A stretch of 64,000 nucleotides of DNA from Candidatus Sedimenticola sp. (ex Thyasira tokunagai) (GTDB taxonomy: Bacteria; Pseudomonadota; Gammaproteobacteria; Chromatiales; Chromatiaceae): positions 3,782,598 through 3,846,597 of the forward strand of contig CP134874.1 in NCBI GenBank assembly GCA_037318855.1, given 5' to 3'. This document shows, piece by piece, positions 42,848 through 52,729 of this stretch. Each line of letters begins with the position of its first letter. Within the stretch, counting starts at the first letter, position 1. The notes under the pieces are model-generated. The model worked only from the letters and a program-made list of their open reading frames with translations, did no database searches and had not been told where the DNA came from. The position numbers were made by a program, and so were the translations under genes.

Positions 42848-43348
42848 GGCACACCTCTTTAATATGCTGGAAATTTTCACTCACACCATCAAGGCCGTTT
42901 GGCCCACTCCGATCAAGTTGAATTGAAGATTAGCAAGGGAAACTGAAGCCAAGCTTAAAATAATAATGGCTATGTACAACAACCCTGTTTCACACAACCT
43001 CGACGCGATGGAAGCCGGCAGGCCTGCGCAACGGTCATCGTGGCGGAGCGCCTACAAAAGCGATGATATTTGCGCGGAACAGAAATATAGTGCAGGGCCA
43101 GTAAAATTAAATAGCGCTATAAAGGGGAGGACGAAACAGGATGCAATAGTTTCAAGATGCCCCACACCAGAATGCAGGGACGTGAATTTTCTGTGGCTGC
43201 TGTTCACAAGTGAAGGTAAGGCGCGTGCGGCAGGGAATGGCAAGCCCTTTCCAAGGTACGCAACGCAGCATTGGCCTCTTAGCGAGGCCCCCTTCGGGAA
43301 AGGCTGAGGAGAAGCCACGGCCTTGGTTAAAACGGGATTGGCAATAAC
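42848..43348. other. Intergenic region between the SHP gene and the DAB operon end
   Basis: It holds the promoter side of the SHP-DHC pair and a repeat core (43213-43298). A longer, imperfect inverted pair (about 43190-43207 and 43302-43320) surrounds that core. No gene is supported. Confidence 0.5.
43213..43298. repeat. AAGGC/AACGC hairpin core, copy 5
   Basis: It matches positions 50-135 with only a handful of differences: AAGGTAAGGCGCGTG, CAGGGAATGGCAAG, CCCTTTCCAAGGT, CGCAACGCAGCATTGGCC. A change in one stem arm (GTGCGC to GTACGC) is not fully compensated here. Confidence 0.85.
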
Positions 43349-44878
43349 TTAATGGAGCGAGGGAGCAGCTCCAAGTCCAGACACCCAGGCTTCAGAGGCG
43401 GGTCTGATCAGTTCGAGGACCATGCTGGGGAAGAGCCCGGCAGCGAGGATAATCAGCGTAAAGAGCAGCACCAGAGCCAGCTCCCGAGGAAGGAGATCGA
43501 CAGCGTCGGCCACACTCTCCTTGCGCAGGGGACCAAGAAACGCCTTGCGGTAGATTACCAACAGATAGCCGGCACCCAGGACAACGCCGAACAGGGCTGC
43601 AAGACCGGCTCCGGTGTGGGTCTCGAGTGCACTGATCAGGATCAACAGTTCTGCAGGGAAGCCGCTGGTTCCCGGCAAACCCATACCGGCAAGGCCGAAG
43701 AAGAGGAAGAAAGCGGCGAGCAGCGGCATGGAACGGGCGGCACCGCCCAGGCTGGCCAAGTCGGTGGAACCCATGCGGTGGTGCAAAAAACCGGCGATAA
43801 GAAAAATACCACCGGAGATGAGAGTAAAGTTGAGCAGTTGGAACAGTGCTCCCTGAACACCCTGGATATTAAAGGAGGCGATACCCAGCAGCACCAATCC
43901 AACGTGACTGACACTGGAGAAGGCGAGCATGCGGCGTAGGTTAGTCTGCGCCAAGGCCACTATAGCGCCATAGAGAATGCCGACCACGGCAAGACCCGCA
44001 AGTAGCCAGTGCAGTTCCTGGGCCGCTTGAGGCGCAAGTGGAATGGCAAATCGCATCAGACCATAGGCACCGAGCTTGATACCAGTCATGACTGCAGCTA
44101 CCGCCACCGAGCCTTCCATCGCCAGTGTAGGAAGCCAGGTGTGAAAGGGGAACACCGGCGTCTTGATGGCAAAGCCGATCAAGAGCAGTAGAAATACCAC
44201 CATCTGCAGATCCGGTGAGGAAGCAGTCGTCAGCAGGGTCGGATAATCGAACGCCATCCCGCCCGGCACAGAGAGCCCGACGCTATCGGCATGATTAAAA
44301 GCGAGCAGAAGAAAACCGATCAGCAGCGGCACACCACCGGTCAGCATCAACAGCGTGTACTTCACTGCAGCGTAACGGCGGTTGGGGCCCACACCCCAAA
44401 GACTCAGAAGAAAGTAGAGGGGCAGCAGAGTCATCTCCCAAAAAAGGAAGAAGAGCACCATATCAAGTGATGAGAAGATACCCAGAGTTGTGCTTTCCAA
44501 AAGCAAAATCATACTGTAATAGAGCCGGGGCATTTTGCCGATGCGCGTCCAGGAGGCAACAATGACACCGACAAACAGTAGCGCTGTCAGTGGCAGAAAG
44601 AGGAGTGATATACCATCCACACCGACTAGGTAACTGACTCCCAGAGAAGGGATCCATTGCGCCCGCTCAACCAACTGAAACCCGGCCACAGCCGGTTCAA
44701 AGGCGGCAACCACCACCAAGCTCAGTAGCAGTGCCACCAGGCTGGAGGCCAGCCCAAGCCAGCGCACCTTGCTCTCATCAGGCACAAACCAGATCGCCAA
44801 ACCCATTACGGGAGGGAGAAAGATCAGCAGGCTGATCAGTGGCAGTCCGGTGGAAAAGGAGAGGCTCACATCAACCAT
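43349..44878 (-). CDS. NuoM-like antiporter subunit, last gene of the DAB operon
   Basis: This 509-residue membrane protein belongs to the ND2/4/5 (Mrp antiporter) family, with about fourteen helices. Proton-path residues of the family are present: Glu in LFFLFWEMTLLPLYF (TM5), Lys in GFAIKTPVFPFHTWLP (TM7) and Lys in MTGIKLGAYGLMRF (TM8). No complex I core genes are nearby, so it is not part of a respiratory nuo operon. The ATG at 44878 overlaps the previous gene by 8 bases (ATGGTTGA). In this setting it most likely adds a proton-conducting module to the inorganic carbon pump. Confidence 0.85.
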   Translation of the reverse strand: MVDVSLSFSTGLPLISLLIFLPPVMGLAIWFVPDESKVRWLGLASSLVALLLSLVVVAAFEPAVAGFQLVERAQWIPSLGVSYLVGVDGISLLFLPLTALLFVGVIVASWTRIGKMPRLYYSMILLLESTTLGIFSSLDMVLFFLFWEMTLLPLYFLLSLWGVGPNRRYAAVKYTLLMLTGGVPLLIGFLLLAFNHADSVGLSVPGGMAFDYPTLLTTASSPDLQMVVFLLLLIGFAIKTPVFPFHTWLPTLAMEGSVAVAAVMTGIKLGAYGLMRFAIPLAPQAAQELHWLLAGLAVVGILYGAIVALAQTNLRRMLAFSSVSHVGLVLLGIASFNIQGVQGALFQLLNFTLISGGIFLIAGFLHHRMGSTDLASLGGAARSMPLLAAFFLFFGLAGMGLPGTSGFPAELLILISALETHTGAGLAALFGVVLGAGYLLVIYRKAFLGPLRKESVADAVDLLPRELALVLLFTLIILAAGLFPSMVLELIRPASEAWVSGLGAAPSLH

Positions 44879-46424
44879 TATGTAAAGCTCCAGGGTGGAG
44901 AACCGAGTGGTCGAAACGGCCATCGAGCAGTTGTAGTGGAGCCTCAATCAGTTCCAGCCAAGGCCCGGAAAAAAAGCCGGTCAGCAGCAGAACCAGAAGT
45001 ACAATACCGGCGACCAGCCGCTCAGTCCCTGAGGTATGGGGGATGGAGTGACCGCCCCCCTCCCCCGCTGGACGCGGAGTGAGGAATGCACGTTGAAACG
45101 CCCACAACAGAAAACCGGCGGCGACCACATTACCCAGTGCTGCGGCAACAGTTACCAAGGCACCGAACTCCTCAATGGCGGCCTCCATCATCAGATGCAC
45201 CGCATCAAAGCCGGGAGTACCAGGCATACCGACAATGGAGAGGCCGGCCACCAGGAAGGTGATACCAATAAAAGGGATGCGATCGAACAGTCCACCAAGA
45301 CGCGCCAACAACAGGGTGTTGGTGCGGTGATAGACAAAGCCACTCATCAGCAGCAGCCCCGCACCCGCCAGGCCAAAGTTGATCGAGAGCATAACGCTGC
45401 CTTGAAGGCCGAGCAGATTGAGGGTGAAGAGGCCAATCATCAGTACGCTGGTGTGGCTGACAACTGCGTAGGCTAGCAGCCTTCGCAGGTTAACCTGTTT
45501 CAATGCCAACACCGCAGCATAGAAGATACCGGCACCGGCAATGGCGACCACATACAGATGCCACTGCATCACCACCTCAGGCATCAGCGGAAAGACAAAG
45601 CGCAGCAATCCATAGACGCCTACCTTGAGACCGATCAGCAGTACCGGCGCCAATGCCACACTGCCGTGCTCAGCCGCAATCGGCAGCCAGCCGTGGAGTG
45701 GAAATATGGGTATACGGATGCCAAAACCGTAGAACAGGATGAAAAAGACCAGCGAGCCGATGGCAGGATTGACCGGTGTCTGAATCAGCATCTGCAGATC
45801 GAAGCTCAAGCGTCCGCCGGTGACATCAACATGATTCCAGCCAAGCATCAGTATGCCCACCAGCAGCAGCAGCAGACCGGTTCCCATAAATTGCAGATAA
45901 CGGGCAATCGCCATATCTCTGTCAGGGGCGGTTGACCACTGCCACAGCATAAAGCCCGCAAGGAGCACCTCAACTACCGACAACAGCAGAAACCAGAAGA
46001 GATCCTGGGTGACAAACATCCCTACCAGGGCCGATTCGGTAACCAGCAGCAGTGCCAAAAACCGCCACTTGTAGCCTAACTTGCAGCCGGCGCCGTAAAG
46101 CACCAACAGCAGGCAGAGCAGTGTGGCAAGCAGCAGGAAGAGGATACTGATTCCATCCACCGCTGCATGGTAATTAAGGAAAGGGAACAGTTCGAGACGC
46201 TCGGCAAATTGCATTGCCGCTGTTGTACTGTCGTATTGCCAGTAGACGAAAAAAGCCAGCAGCAACTCTGCAATGGAAAATGTGAGGCCAACATAGAGCA
46301 GCAGTGACCGGCTACGACGCACCAGCAGTACAACTATTACGCCCGCCAGAGGCAACAACTGCAGAAATGCCAACAACGGCAACGTCTGATTCACAGTCCA
46401 ATGTATTTCGTTAATACCCACCAT
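44871..46424 (-). CDS. Divergent NuoM/N-like antiporter subunit in the DAB operon
   Basis: This 517-residue member of the same antiporter family is more divergent than its neighbours. Where NuoM has Trp-Glu in TM5, it has SVVEVLLAGFML, keeping Glu. Where NuoM has the TM7 lysine it has Arg (GFGIRIPIFPLHGWLP). The TM8 lysine is kept (LIGLKVGVYGLLRF). These changes suggest altered or lost proton transfer in one half. It overlaps the previous gene by one base (TGATG) and the next by eight, so it is made together with them. Confidence 0.82.
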   Translation of the reverse strand: MVGINEIHWTVNQTLPLLAFLQLLPLAGVIVVLLVRRSRSLLLYVGLTFSIAELLLAFFVYWQYDSTTAAMQFAERLELFPFLNYHAAVDGISILFLLLATLLCLLLVLYGAGCKLGYKWRFLALLLVTESALVGMFVTQDLFWFLLLSVVEVLLAGFMLWQWSTAPDRDMAIARYLQFMGTGLLLLLVGILMLGWNHVDVTGGRLSFDLQMLIQTPVNPAIGSLVFFILFYGFGIRIPIFPLHGWLPIAAEHGSVALAPVLLIGLKVGVYGLLRFVFPLMPEVVMQWHLYVVAIAGAGIFYAAVLALKQVNLRRLLAYAVVSHTSVLMIGLFTLNLLGLQGSVMLSINFGLAGAGLLLMSGFVYHRTNTLLLARLGGLFDRIPFIGITFLVAGLSIVGMPGTPGFDAVHLMMEAAIEEFGALVTVAAALGNVVAAGFLLWAFQRAFLTPRPAGEGGGHSIPHTSGTERLVAGIVLLVLLLTGFFSGPWLELIEAPLQLLDGRFDHSVLHPGALHNG

Positions 46425-47980
46425 CAGAGAATCACCACAATTGTCGCCATAATCAGCAGCAGCAGATAGCGTGGCCGACTTAACAGTTGGTCGATCAACA
46501 GCAGGTAATTGCCCACAAGCTCCAGCAGTTTCATCAGCCCATCACCGCCACCCTTGAGAATCAGTTGCTCTTCAAACCAATGCAGTGCTGAGGCGACCCG
46601 CTCCATAAACCTACCGACAAGACCTCGCCCCTGGCCTACAGCATCATCGAAGACACCCTCCTGTCGGCGGCGCTGCTCCCACTCGCTGAGGGTCGATACC
46701 GTATCGCCCCGTGTGGGCATGCCGAGCAAGCGGGTAACCACCTGCTCATCAAAGTTATCGATATCACGAGAGAGTGAGTTGGTCGGCTTTACCAGCAGCC
46801 AGTCAATCAGATGATCAAGCCAAAAGCGCTGCAGAACGGCAATATAGAGGCGGTTGTGGCGCCGCAGCCAAGCCGCAGCCGGACGGGCCGGACGGCTCAC
46901 CATCTGCAGCAGCGCCGGAGCATGAAGAAACTGGTAAGCACGCCAGATAGCATGAATCACCAGATGCCAGGCCGCCAATTCAAACCAGCCGAGACCACAG
47001 GCGAGAAACATCAATCCCACTTGGCCGGTGCATGAGAAGATTAGGGCACTCTTGACGTCTGTCTGGACCAGTGAACCGAGAAAACCGTAGAGCGCCGTCA
47101 ACAGACCAAGGAGCAGCATCAACATCAACAGACCTGGTGCCTGTTCAAACAGCGGCTGCAGGCGAATCACCAGAAAAATACCGGCGTGGCTCATCAGTGA
47201 GCCATAGAAGATGGCACTTGAGGGCGTTGGGCCCTCCAGGGCGCGGGCGATCCACGGAGAGAAAGGGAGTTGCGCCGATTTGGCCAGCGCCGCCACCAGG
47301 AAGGCACCTGCCAAGACATCCGCCTGGAGCGTTGAGAGCTCGCTGCTACCGGCAAAGAGACTGCTCCACTCGACACTTCCGAACCAGCTGAACGAGAGGA
47401 ATATAGCGCTGATCAGAGCAACATCACCGATACGATTGGTGACAAAAGCGCGGGTGGCATTTGCGGTAGCGGTGGGACGTTCGAAGGCGTAGGCAATCAG
47501 CAGATAAGAGCTGATCCCCGCCAGTTCCCAACCGACAAAGGTGAAGGACGCACTACCCGCCATAACAATCAGCAGCATGCCGCTGACAAACAGGTTCATA
47601 ACAATAAAGAAGCGCTGAAAACCGCTTTCACGATGCATATAGTTGACAGAGAAACGCAGCATCAACAGAGAGATCAGTGCCACCATAGTGGCCATCACCA
47701 GACCAAAGAGGTCAAGATAGAAGCTGATTCGCAATTGATAGTCACCGCTGGCAAACCAGCGACCCAAGTCAACCTGACCGGGGACAGTAAGTGTCATCAG
47801 TGCGCCGATGTCGAGTAGTAACACCAGTAGCAGCGAGATGGAGGTCGCAGCGACAGAGATTCGACTAGTGAGTCTCTCACCCGCCTCACCGCGGTTTGAG
47901 CCCTGAATGTATCCGATAACAATCAGCAGCGCCGCGACAAGAGGCAACAGGGGAATCAGCCAGACAATTGACTCAACCAT
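46424..47980 (-). CDS. dabB: DabB: NuoL-like membrane subunit of the DAB inorganic carbon pump
   Basis: This 518-residue membrane protein is the expected partner of DabA in energy-coupled bicarbonate accumulation. It is NuoL-like: TM5 Glu in FVGWELAGISSYLLIAYAF, TM7 Lys in ALAKSAQLPFSPWIARALEG, the PTPSSAIFYGSLMSHAG loop, and QTDVKSALIFSCTGQVG with a further Lys, a pattern found in DabB proteins. A C-terminal amphipathic region (about 390-480) precedes a last helix. The ATG at 47980 has GGAGG 6 bases upstream and overlaps the dabA stop by 8 bases. The dabB name is an inference from NuoL-type sequence and adjacency. Confidence 0.87.
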   Translation of the reverse strand: MVESIVWLIPLLPLVAALLIVIGYIQGSNRGEAGERLTSRISVAATSISLLLVLLLDIGALMTLTVPGQVDLGRWFASGDYQLRISFYLDLFGLVMATMVALISLLMLRFSVNYMHRESGFQRFFIVMNLFVSGMLLIVMAGSASFTFVGWELAGISSYLLIAYAFERPTATANATRAFVTNRIGDVALISAIFLSFSWFGSVEWSSLFAGSSELSTLQADVLAGAFLVAALAKSAQLPFSPWIARALEGPTPSSAIFYGSLMSHAGIFLVIRLQPLFEQAPGLLMLMLLLGLLTALYGFLGSLVQTDVKSALIFSCTGQVGLMFLACGLGWFELAAWHLVIHAIWRAYQFLHAPALLQMVSRPARPAAAWLRRHNRLYIAVLQRFWLDHLIDWLLVKPTNSLSRDIDNFDEQVVTRLLGMPTRGDTVSTLSEWEQRRRQEGVFDDAVGQGRGLVGRFMERVASALHWFEEQLILKGGGDGLMKLLELVGNYLLLIDQLLSRPRYLLLLIMATIVVIL

Positions 47981-50900
47981 GAGCAGCCTCCGTTTCAATC
48001 CGTGCAGGTGTCAGCGGTTCACTGTAGCCGTTGTACCACTCAATGGAAGAGCCCACCCGAGGCAGTGGTTCCACACGACCCGTCCAGGGAACAAAACCCT
48101 GATCCGGTTTGAACAGGGTAATCTCACCGGTTTCCGGATCCATCGCCGAAACCAATAACCAGCCGTTCCCGATCAACTCCTGCAATGGTGGCTGGCGGGT
48201 ATAGATTTTTGTCAGCATTTCAATGCTTGCTTCCACTACAATCTGCAGCCGCATCGCCTCGTGAATTTCGATCATCTGCTTCGGCAGGCCGGTACGCAGA
48301 TCGCTGCCGGCTCCGTCCATTACACCGAACATTCCGGTAATGTTGTGGGTGATTTTCGAGCCACAGCCGTAGTTATCGTTATCTACCGTGGAGAAGTAGT
48401 ACTCCAGGCTGATACCGGCGCCCACCGGACCGTTGGCCAACAGCAGTCGCTCCAGCACCTCACCGGTGGGATCGGTAGTGTAGTCATAGGAGATAAGGAA
48501 TACCCGCCGATCATAGAAGGTGCCGCGGCTCATTGTGCGCCGGCCGATAAAGGCAGCGGCGTTGGTGGCATGCCCCAGCTCAGGACGCGCCTGACTGAAG
48601 TCGTAGGCACGGGAGACAATATGTTTCAGCGCCTGGGCATTGGTTGGCGCATCGGGTGCCGATGCAAGCCGGCGGCAACGCTCACGAGCATGACGCTCAC
48701 TGGTCTCCACAAGAGCCTGCCGCAGCCGTTTGAGATTGCCACTGAGCACCTCAGGCAGGAGATTGAGGTCATACCACTCGATACCCTCGGTACAGGTGTT
48801 GTGCTCCCCCGCCAGGAACCAGGTGTCGGAAGGAATGTTAATACCCTGCTCAGCCAGCCGCGCCCTGATCTCAGGACGGTTGGCCATGGCGCAGACGAGA
48901 CGGGCATTGGGGCCGCTGTGACGGCCACTGCAGGCACCGCAGTCGTATGCCGCCAGATGGGGATTGTTCTGGCTGCTGGAGCCATGGGCCATAATCACCA
49001 CCAGTGGAGCAAAACCATCCACCAGACCAATATTACGTAACAGTGTTTCCACCCGGTTGAGCTGCTCGTCATCGGTAAAACCCTGCTGGGGCTGCTCAGG
49101 TGAAGGCACTTCTCCACCCTCTTCGGCACAAAATTCGATGCCGGTATCCACCTTACCCTCATAATTGATACGCAAACGCTCGACGAGGCGGGCAAACCCC
49201 AAGGGAGCAAACACTTTGCCGATAAGGGTAAAGAGTGCAGCGGGCGCAGCCGCCGCCATCAGTGGTAGAGTGGAGAAGAGATTGCGCCGGCTCTCCTGGT
49301 GTACCACATCAATAAAGCGGGTGCGATCGGCAGCACGTTCGAGCCGGCGATCACCCGCAGCCTGCTGTTCCGGCAACACCTGCTCCCTTACTTCCTGAAG
49401 AGGAACCACCCCCACCGGGCAGAGTGCCGTCACCTTCTCACTCCCATAAGCGCGCGATAGGTGAGGAACAGCAAAGTGGGCGGCAGCACCGAAGGTCTCA
49501 ACTGAGGGATCGATCTCCTCCAGATGACGACGGAAGCCCTCTTCACGGTCATCCATACAGAAGACCAACTGGGCAGAGGTGGCTTCCTCACCGCTACAGT
49601 CACGGCCATAGCCATCTGTAAGTGCATTCAGCAACTGATCCAGATAGTGGTTTTCGTAGGCCTGCAGCCATACCATGCCGGCCCGCTCCTCAGTGAGAAG
49701 TAGGAGAGAATCAAAAAGCGCATCACGCTGCTCTTCAGAGAGCTTTCGCAGAGAGTCGCCACAAAGTCCCAGATGCTGTGACAGGCGAAACAGCCGCCAA
49801 GCACCATCATAAACCGTGCAACCGTCAATGTGATCCGCTGTGGGACCCTGCTGCCAAGTCCAAATCAGCTGAGCCGCCCGTTCCCAGCGATCATCCTCCG
49901 TCAAGCGCACCTGAGTGGGAAGATCCATCAGCCGCTCGGCCATATTGATCAGATACTCTGGAAGGTGAGCACTGAAAAGAGCATAACGCACCAAAAACTC
50001 AGAGCGATGATGGCGGAAATGCCAGCGGATACCATCAAGACTGGGCTCAATCTGCCACTGGTTGCGGGCCAGACGCCGGGCATAGATACGCTCCAGTACC
50101 AAGCGTACCGCCAGATAGTCCATCATATCGACTTGGGGCTTTTCTCCCTCATAACCGGGGTGGAGATGACGCCAGAGGAACATACCGGACCAGCCGGGCA
50201 GCTCAAGGGAGAGCTGCTCCAGGTAACTGACCCACCGATTCTGAGGCAGACCAAGCAAGTGCATCTCTGCAATCACGGCATCCACAGAATCGTCAGGAAG
50301 AAACTCCAGATTATCGCCCCAATCGGGCAGATCATCGACCAGCCAGGCGAGATCATCGGCAGCCGCTCTACGCCAGTTGTGGTAGAAGCCCAACTCTCGT
50401 GTTTCGCCATGCCAGGATGCGAGCCCCTGATCAAGATGGCTTGCCATGTGACGTAACAGGGTTGGTCGTATCTGCTCCAGTAGATCCTCGCCGGTGAGCT
50501 TCAGCAGCAGGCCACGCAAAGTGATCTCCTCTCCCACCTGGGCCAGCAAAGCATCCAGCTGTTGGTTCACCTCCCTGGAGATAACCTGCTGCACACCTAC
50601 TGAGTCACCTTCTTCCTTTACCAGGGACTGCAGCATCGCCTCCGCTCGTTCGGGCGTCAGATCAATCATCTGTTCAGGATGGAGTGCGAACTCCTCAAGA
50701 CCCAGAGACTCCAGGCAGGCCGCCCAGAGGTCGGCGATGGCGCCCTCCTCGCTGCCCTGTCCCTGATGGGCCGCGGCAGCCAACAGAGACTGCCTCGCGC
50801 GCTCCGGCACATCGCCCTGGAAACTGGTGAGTGCATCCATCTCTTCCAATTGCCATTTGAACTGACAGGTGCTGATCTTCTTTATCGGCGCCGACAGCGC

Positions 50901-51251
50901 CGCCAGAAAGAGATCACGGCGAGTAATACCGCCCTGAGCAGTCTCAGTAACCAGCTTCGCCGCGTCAAGATCCGGCTCCTGATCCAACACCTGCTCGAGA
51001 TCCTGACGTGTAATTCGCCCCTCACGAAAGAGCTTACGGAATCGCTCTTGAGGTAGAAACCCTTTTGCGCCGGTCAGCTTCTCGGCAGCCTGCAAGGCCT
51101 CGGCAAAATGGAGATGTTGATAGCCGTGGAGAGTGTTGTGATGGACAAAATCCCGAATCGGCGCCTGGCCCGGCAGCACGTGCTCAAAGTGGGCGATGGC
51201 ATCACGCAGTGTCTGGCGGATATCGGTAACTGCTGCTGTAGCTTCACTCAT
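47973..51251 (-). CDS. dabA: DabA (DUF2309): zinc carbonic-anhydrase-like subunit of the DAB pump
   Basis: This 1092-residue peripheral protein is thought to hydrate CO2 in one direction at the cytoplasmic face, driven through its membrane partner. The beta-carbonic-anhydrase-like zinc site known from Halothiobacillus DabA is present: Cys565 and Asp567 in QLVFCMDDREEGFRRHLE, and His756 and Cys771 in AHGSSSQNNP and YDCGACSGRH, with the same 2- and 15-residue spacings. The N-terminus has the family motif PIRDFVHHNTLHGYQHLHF. It is full length. It is the second gene of a five-gene operon, with an antiporter-like gene upstream (11 bases) and three downstream. High-affinity carbon uptake for RubisCO is the likely job. 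Confidence 0.94.
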   Translation of the reverse strand: MSEATAAVTDIRQTLRDAIAHFEHVLPGQAPIRDFVHHNTLHGYQHLHFAEALQAAEKLTGAKGFLPQERFRKLFREGRITRQDLEQVLDQEPDLDAAKLVTETAQGGITRRDLFLAALSAPIKKISTCQFKWQLEEMDALTSFQGDVPERARQSLLAAAAHQGQGSEEGAIADLWAACLESLGLEEFALHPEQMIDLTPERAEAMLQSLVKEEGDSVGVQQVISREVNQQLDALLAQVGEEITLRGLLLKLTGEDLLEQIRPTLLRHMASHLDQGLASWHGETRELGFYHNWRRAAADDLAWLVDDLPDWGDNLEFLPDDSVDAVIAEMHLLGLPQNRWVSYLEQLSLELPGWSGMFLWRHLHPGYEGEKPQVDMMDYLAVRLVLERIYARRLARNQWQIEPSLDGIRWHFRHHRSEFLVRYALFSAHLPEYLINMAERLMDLPTQVRLTEDDRWERAAQLIWTWQQGPTADHIDGCTVYDGAWRLFRLSQHLGLCGDSLRKLSEEQRDALFDSLLLLTEERAGMVWLQAYENHYLDQLLNALTDGYGRDCSGEEATSAQLVFCMDDREEGFRRHLEEIDPSVETFGAAAHFAVPHLSRAYGSEKVTALCPVGVVPLQEVREQVLPEQQAAGDRRLERAADRTRFIDVVHQESRRNLFSTLPLMAAAAPAALFTLIGKVFAPLGFARLVERLRINYEGKVDTGIEFCAEEGGEVPSPEQPQQGFTDDEQLNRVETLLRNIGLVDGFAPLVVIMAHGSSSQNNPHLAAYDCGACSGRHSGPNARLVCAMANRPEIRARLAEQGINIPSDTWFLAGEHNTCTEGIEWYDLNLLPEVLSGNLKRLRQALVETSERHARERCRRLASAPDAPTNAQALKHIVSRAYDFSQARPELGHATNAAAFIGRRTMSRGTFYDRRVFLISYDYTTDPTGEVLERLLLANGPVGAGISLEYYFSTVDNDNYGCGSKITHNITGMFGVMDGAGSDLRTGLPKQMIEIHEAMRLQIVVEASIEMLTKIYTRQPPLQELIGNGWLLVSAMDPETGEITLFKPDQGFVPWTGRVEPLPRVGSSIEWYNGYSEPLTPARIETEAAHG

Positions 51252-51262
51252 AGTCCTAAACC

Positions 51263-52729
51263 TCAGAACCCTGCACTGAACTGGCCAGCGAACAGTTCCA
51301 CCGAAGCGGACATCAGCTCAAGTGCTGGCGCAGGTACAATACCCAGAAGGAGGATCGCGACGCTAAGTACCCCGGCCGCCGCCATTTCACCCGGACGTAG
51401 ATCTTCAACATGACGCATATCGCTGCGCACCGGCCCGGTAAAGAGTTTACCGACAGTACGAATGGCGTAAGCGGCACTTATCAGTACACCCAGGGTAAGC
51501 AACACGGTAACGCCGCCCCAGCGATCAAAACCACCGATAAGTGCATGTAACTCGGCAACAAAACCGGCAGTACCAGGCAGACTCACAGCAGCCATAAAGG
51601 CGAAGGTGGTAAAAAAGGCAAAGCGGGGGGTTACCTGCACCAGAGAGCTGTAATGGCTGATGTTACGCGTACCTGTGCGCTCATACAGCAGGCCAATAAG
51701 TAGGAACAGGCCACCTGCGACCAAGCCGTGAGCCACCATCTGCATCACCGCACCGGTCAAACCGGCACTGTTGAGGGCGGCGATACCGAGCAGCACCACA
51801 CCCATATGACTGATCGATGAGTAGGCGATCATCGCTTTCAAATCACTCTGACGCCACGCCAAAAGCCCACCATAGACCAGGCTGAAGAGTGCAATAGCCG
51901 CCAATAATCCCTGCAGAATAACTACCGCTTCAGGAAGCATGCCGGAAGCGCGAATCAGGCCGTAAGAGCCCATCTTCAGAAGAATTCCGGAAAGGAGGAT
52001 ACTCACCGGACTGGGGGCCTGAACATGAGCTAGAGGGAGCCAGCCGTGAAGCGGAAAAATCGGCATCTTGACACCGAAACCCACCAAAAAACCGAGAAAG
52101 ATCAGCACCTGGAGCTCAGCCGAGAGCCCCGCCGCCCCCTCAGACATGCTCGACATGGCGAAGGAGTGACCCGGCGTGGCATCAAACACCACCAGCAGGC
52201 TAAGGAGCAGAAATACCGACCCGCCCATGGTGTAAAGAACAAAGTTGAGAGAGGCGATATTGCGCCCGGCCCCTCCCCAACGATCGATTAGAAAGAAGAG
52301 TGGAATCAGGGTTAATTCCCAGAAGAGGTAGAAGAGCGACCAGTCCTGAGCCATAAAGACTCCAAGCATGGCCGACTCCAGCAGCAGCAGTAGCAGATAG
52401 TAGCCTTTAAACCGTTCCTTGATACTCACTGATGCGATAACGGCTATCAGGGAGAGCAGCGTAGCCAACAATACCATCGGGTAGGAGATACCGTCGATTC
52501 CGAGAGCGTAAGAGGTACCCAACCGGGGATTCCATGGCACCACCTCGGCAAGTTGTATCCCCGCCACACTGGTGTCGAACAGCGCCAACAACCCCCAAGC
52601 CCAAGCCAGAGCGGCTGCTGCAAACAGCAGCGCAACCCTGCGGATCAGCAGAACACTACGCCCAGGCAGCAGTGCAATGACCACTGCACCAGAAAAGGGC
52701 AGAAGTAGAAGCAGCGTGAGATAAGGCAT
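51263..52729 (-). CDS. NuoM-like antiporter subunit, first gene of the DAB operon
   Basis: This 488-residue membrane protein is a canonical NuoM-type antiporter module with Glu in LFYLFWELTLIPLFFLI (TM5), Lys in GFGVKMPIFPLHGWLPLAH (TM7) and Lys in SGILLKMGSYGLIRASGM (TM8). The ATG at 52729 starts at the first membrane helix (MPYLTLLLLLPFSGAVVIAL); no clear Shine-Dalgarno sequence is seen, and an in-frame start at 52810 would add 27 non-family residues. It heads the operon, so the promoter should be in 52730-53000. Confidence 0.87.
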   Translation of the reverse strand: MPYLTLLLLLPFSGAVVIALLPGRSVLLIRRVALLFAAAALAWAWGLLALFDTSVAGIQLAEVVPWNPRLGTSYALGIDGISYPMVLLATLLSLIAVIASVSIKERFKGYYLLLLLLESAMLGVFMAQDWSLFYLFWELTLIPLFFLIDRWGGAGRNIASLNFVLYTMGGSVFLLLSLLVVFDATPGHSFAMSSMSEGAAGLSAELQVLIFLGFLVGFGVKMPIFPLHGWLPLAHVQAPSPVSILLSGILLKMGSYGLIRASGMLPEAVVILQGLLAAIALFSLVYGGLLAWRQSDLKAMIAYSSISHMGVVLLGIAALNSAGLTGAVMQMVAHGLVAGGLFLLIGLLYERTGTRNISHYSSLVQVTPRFAFFTTFAFMAAVSLPGTAGFVAELHALIGGFDRWGGVTVLLTLGVLISAAYAIRTVGKLFTGPVRSDMRHVEDLRPGEMAAAGVLSVAILLLGIVPAPALELMSASVELFAGQFSAGF

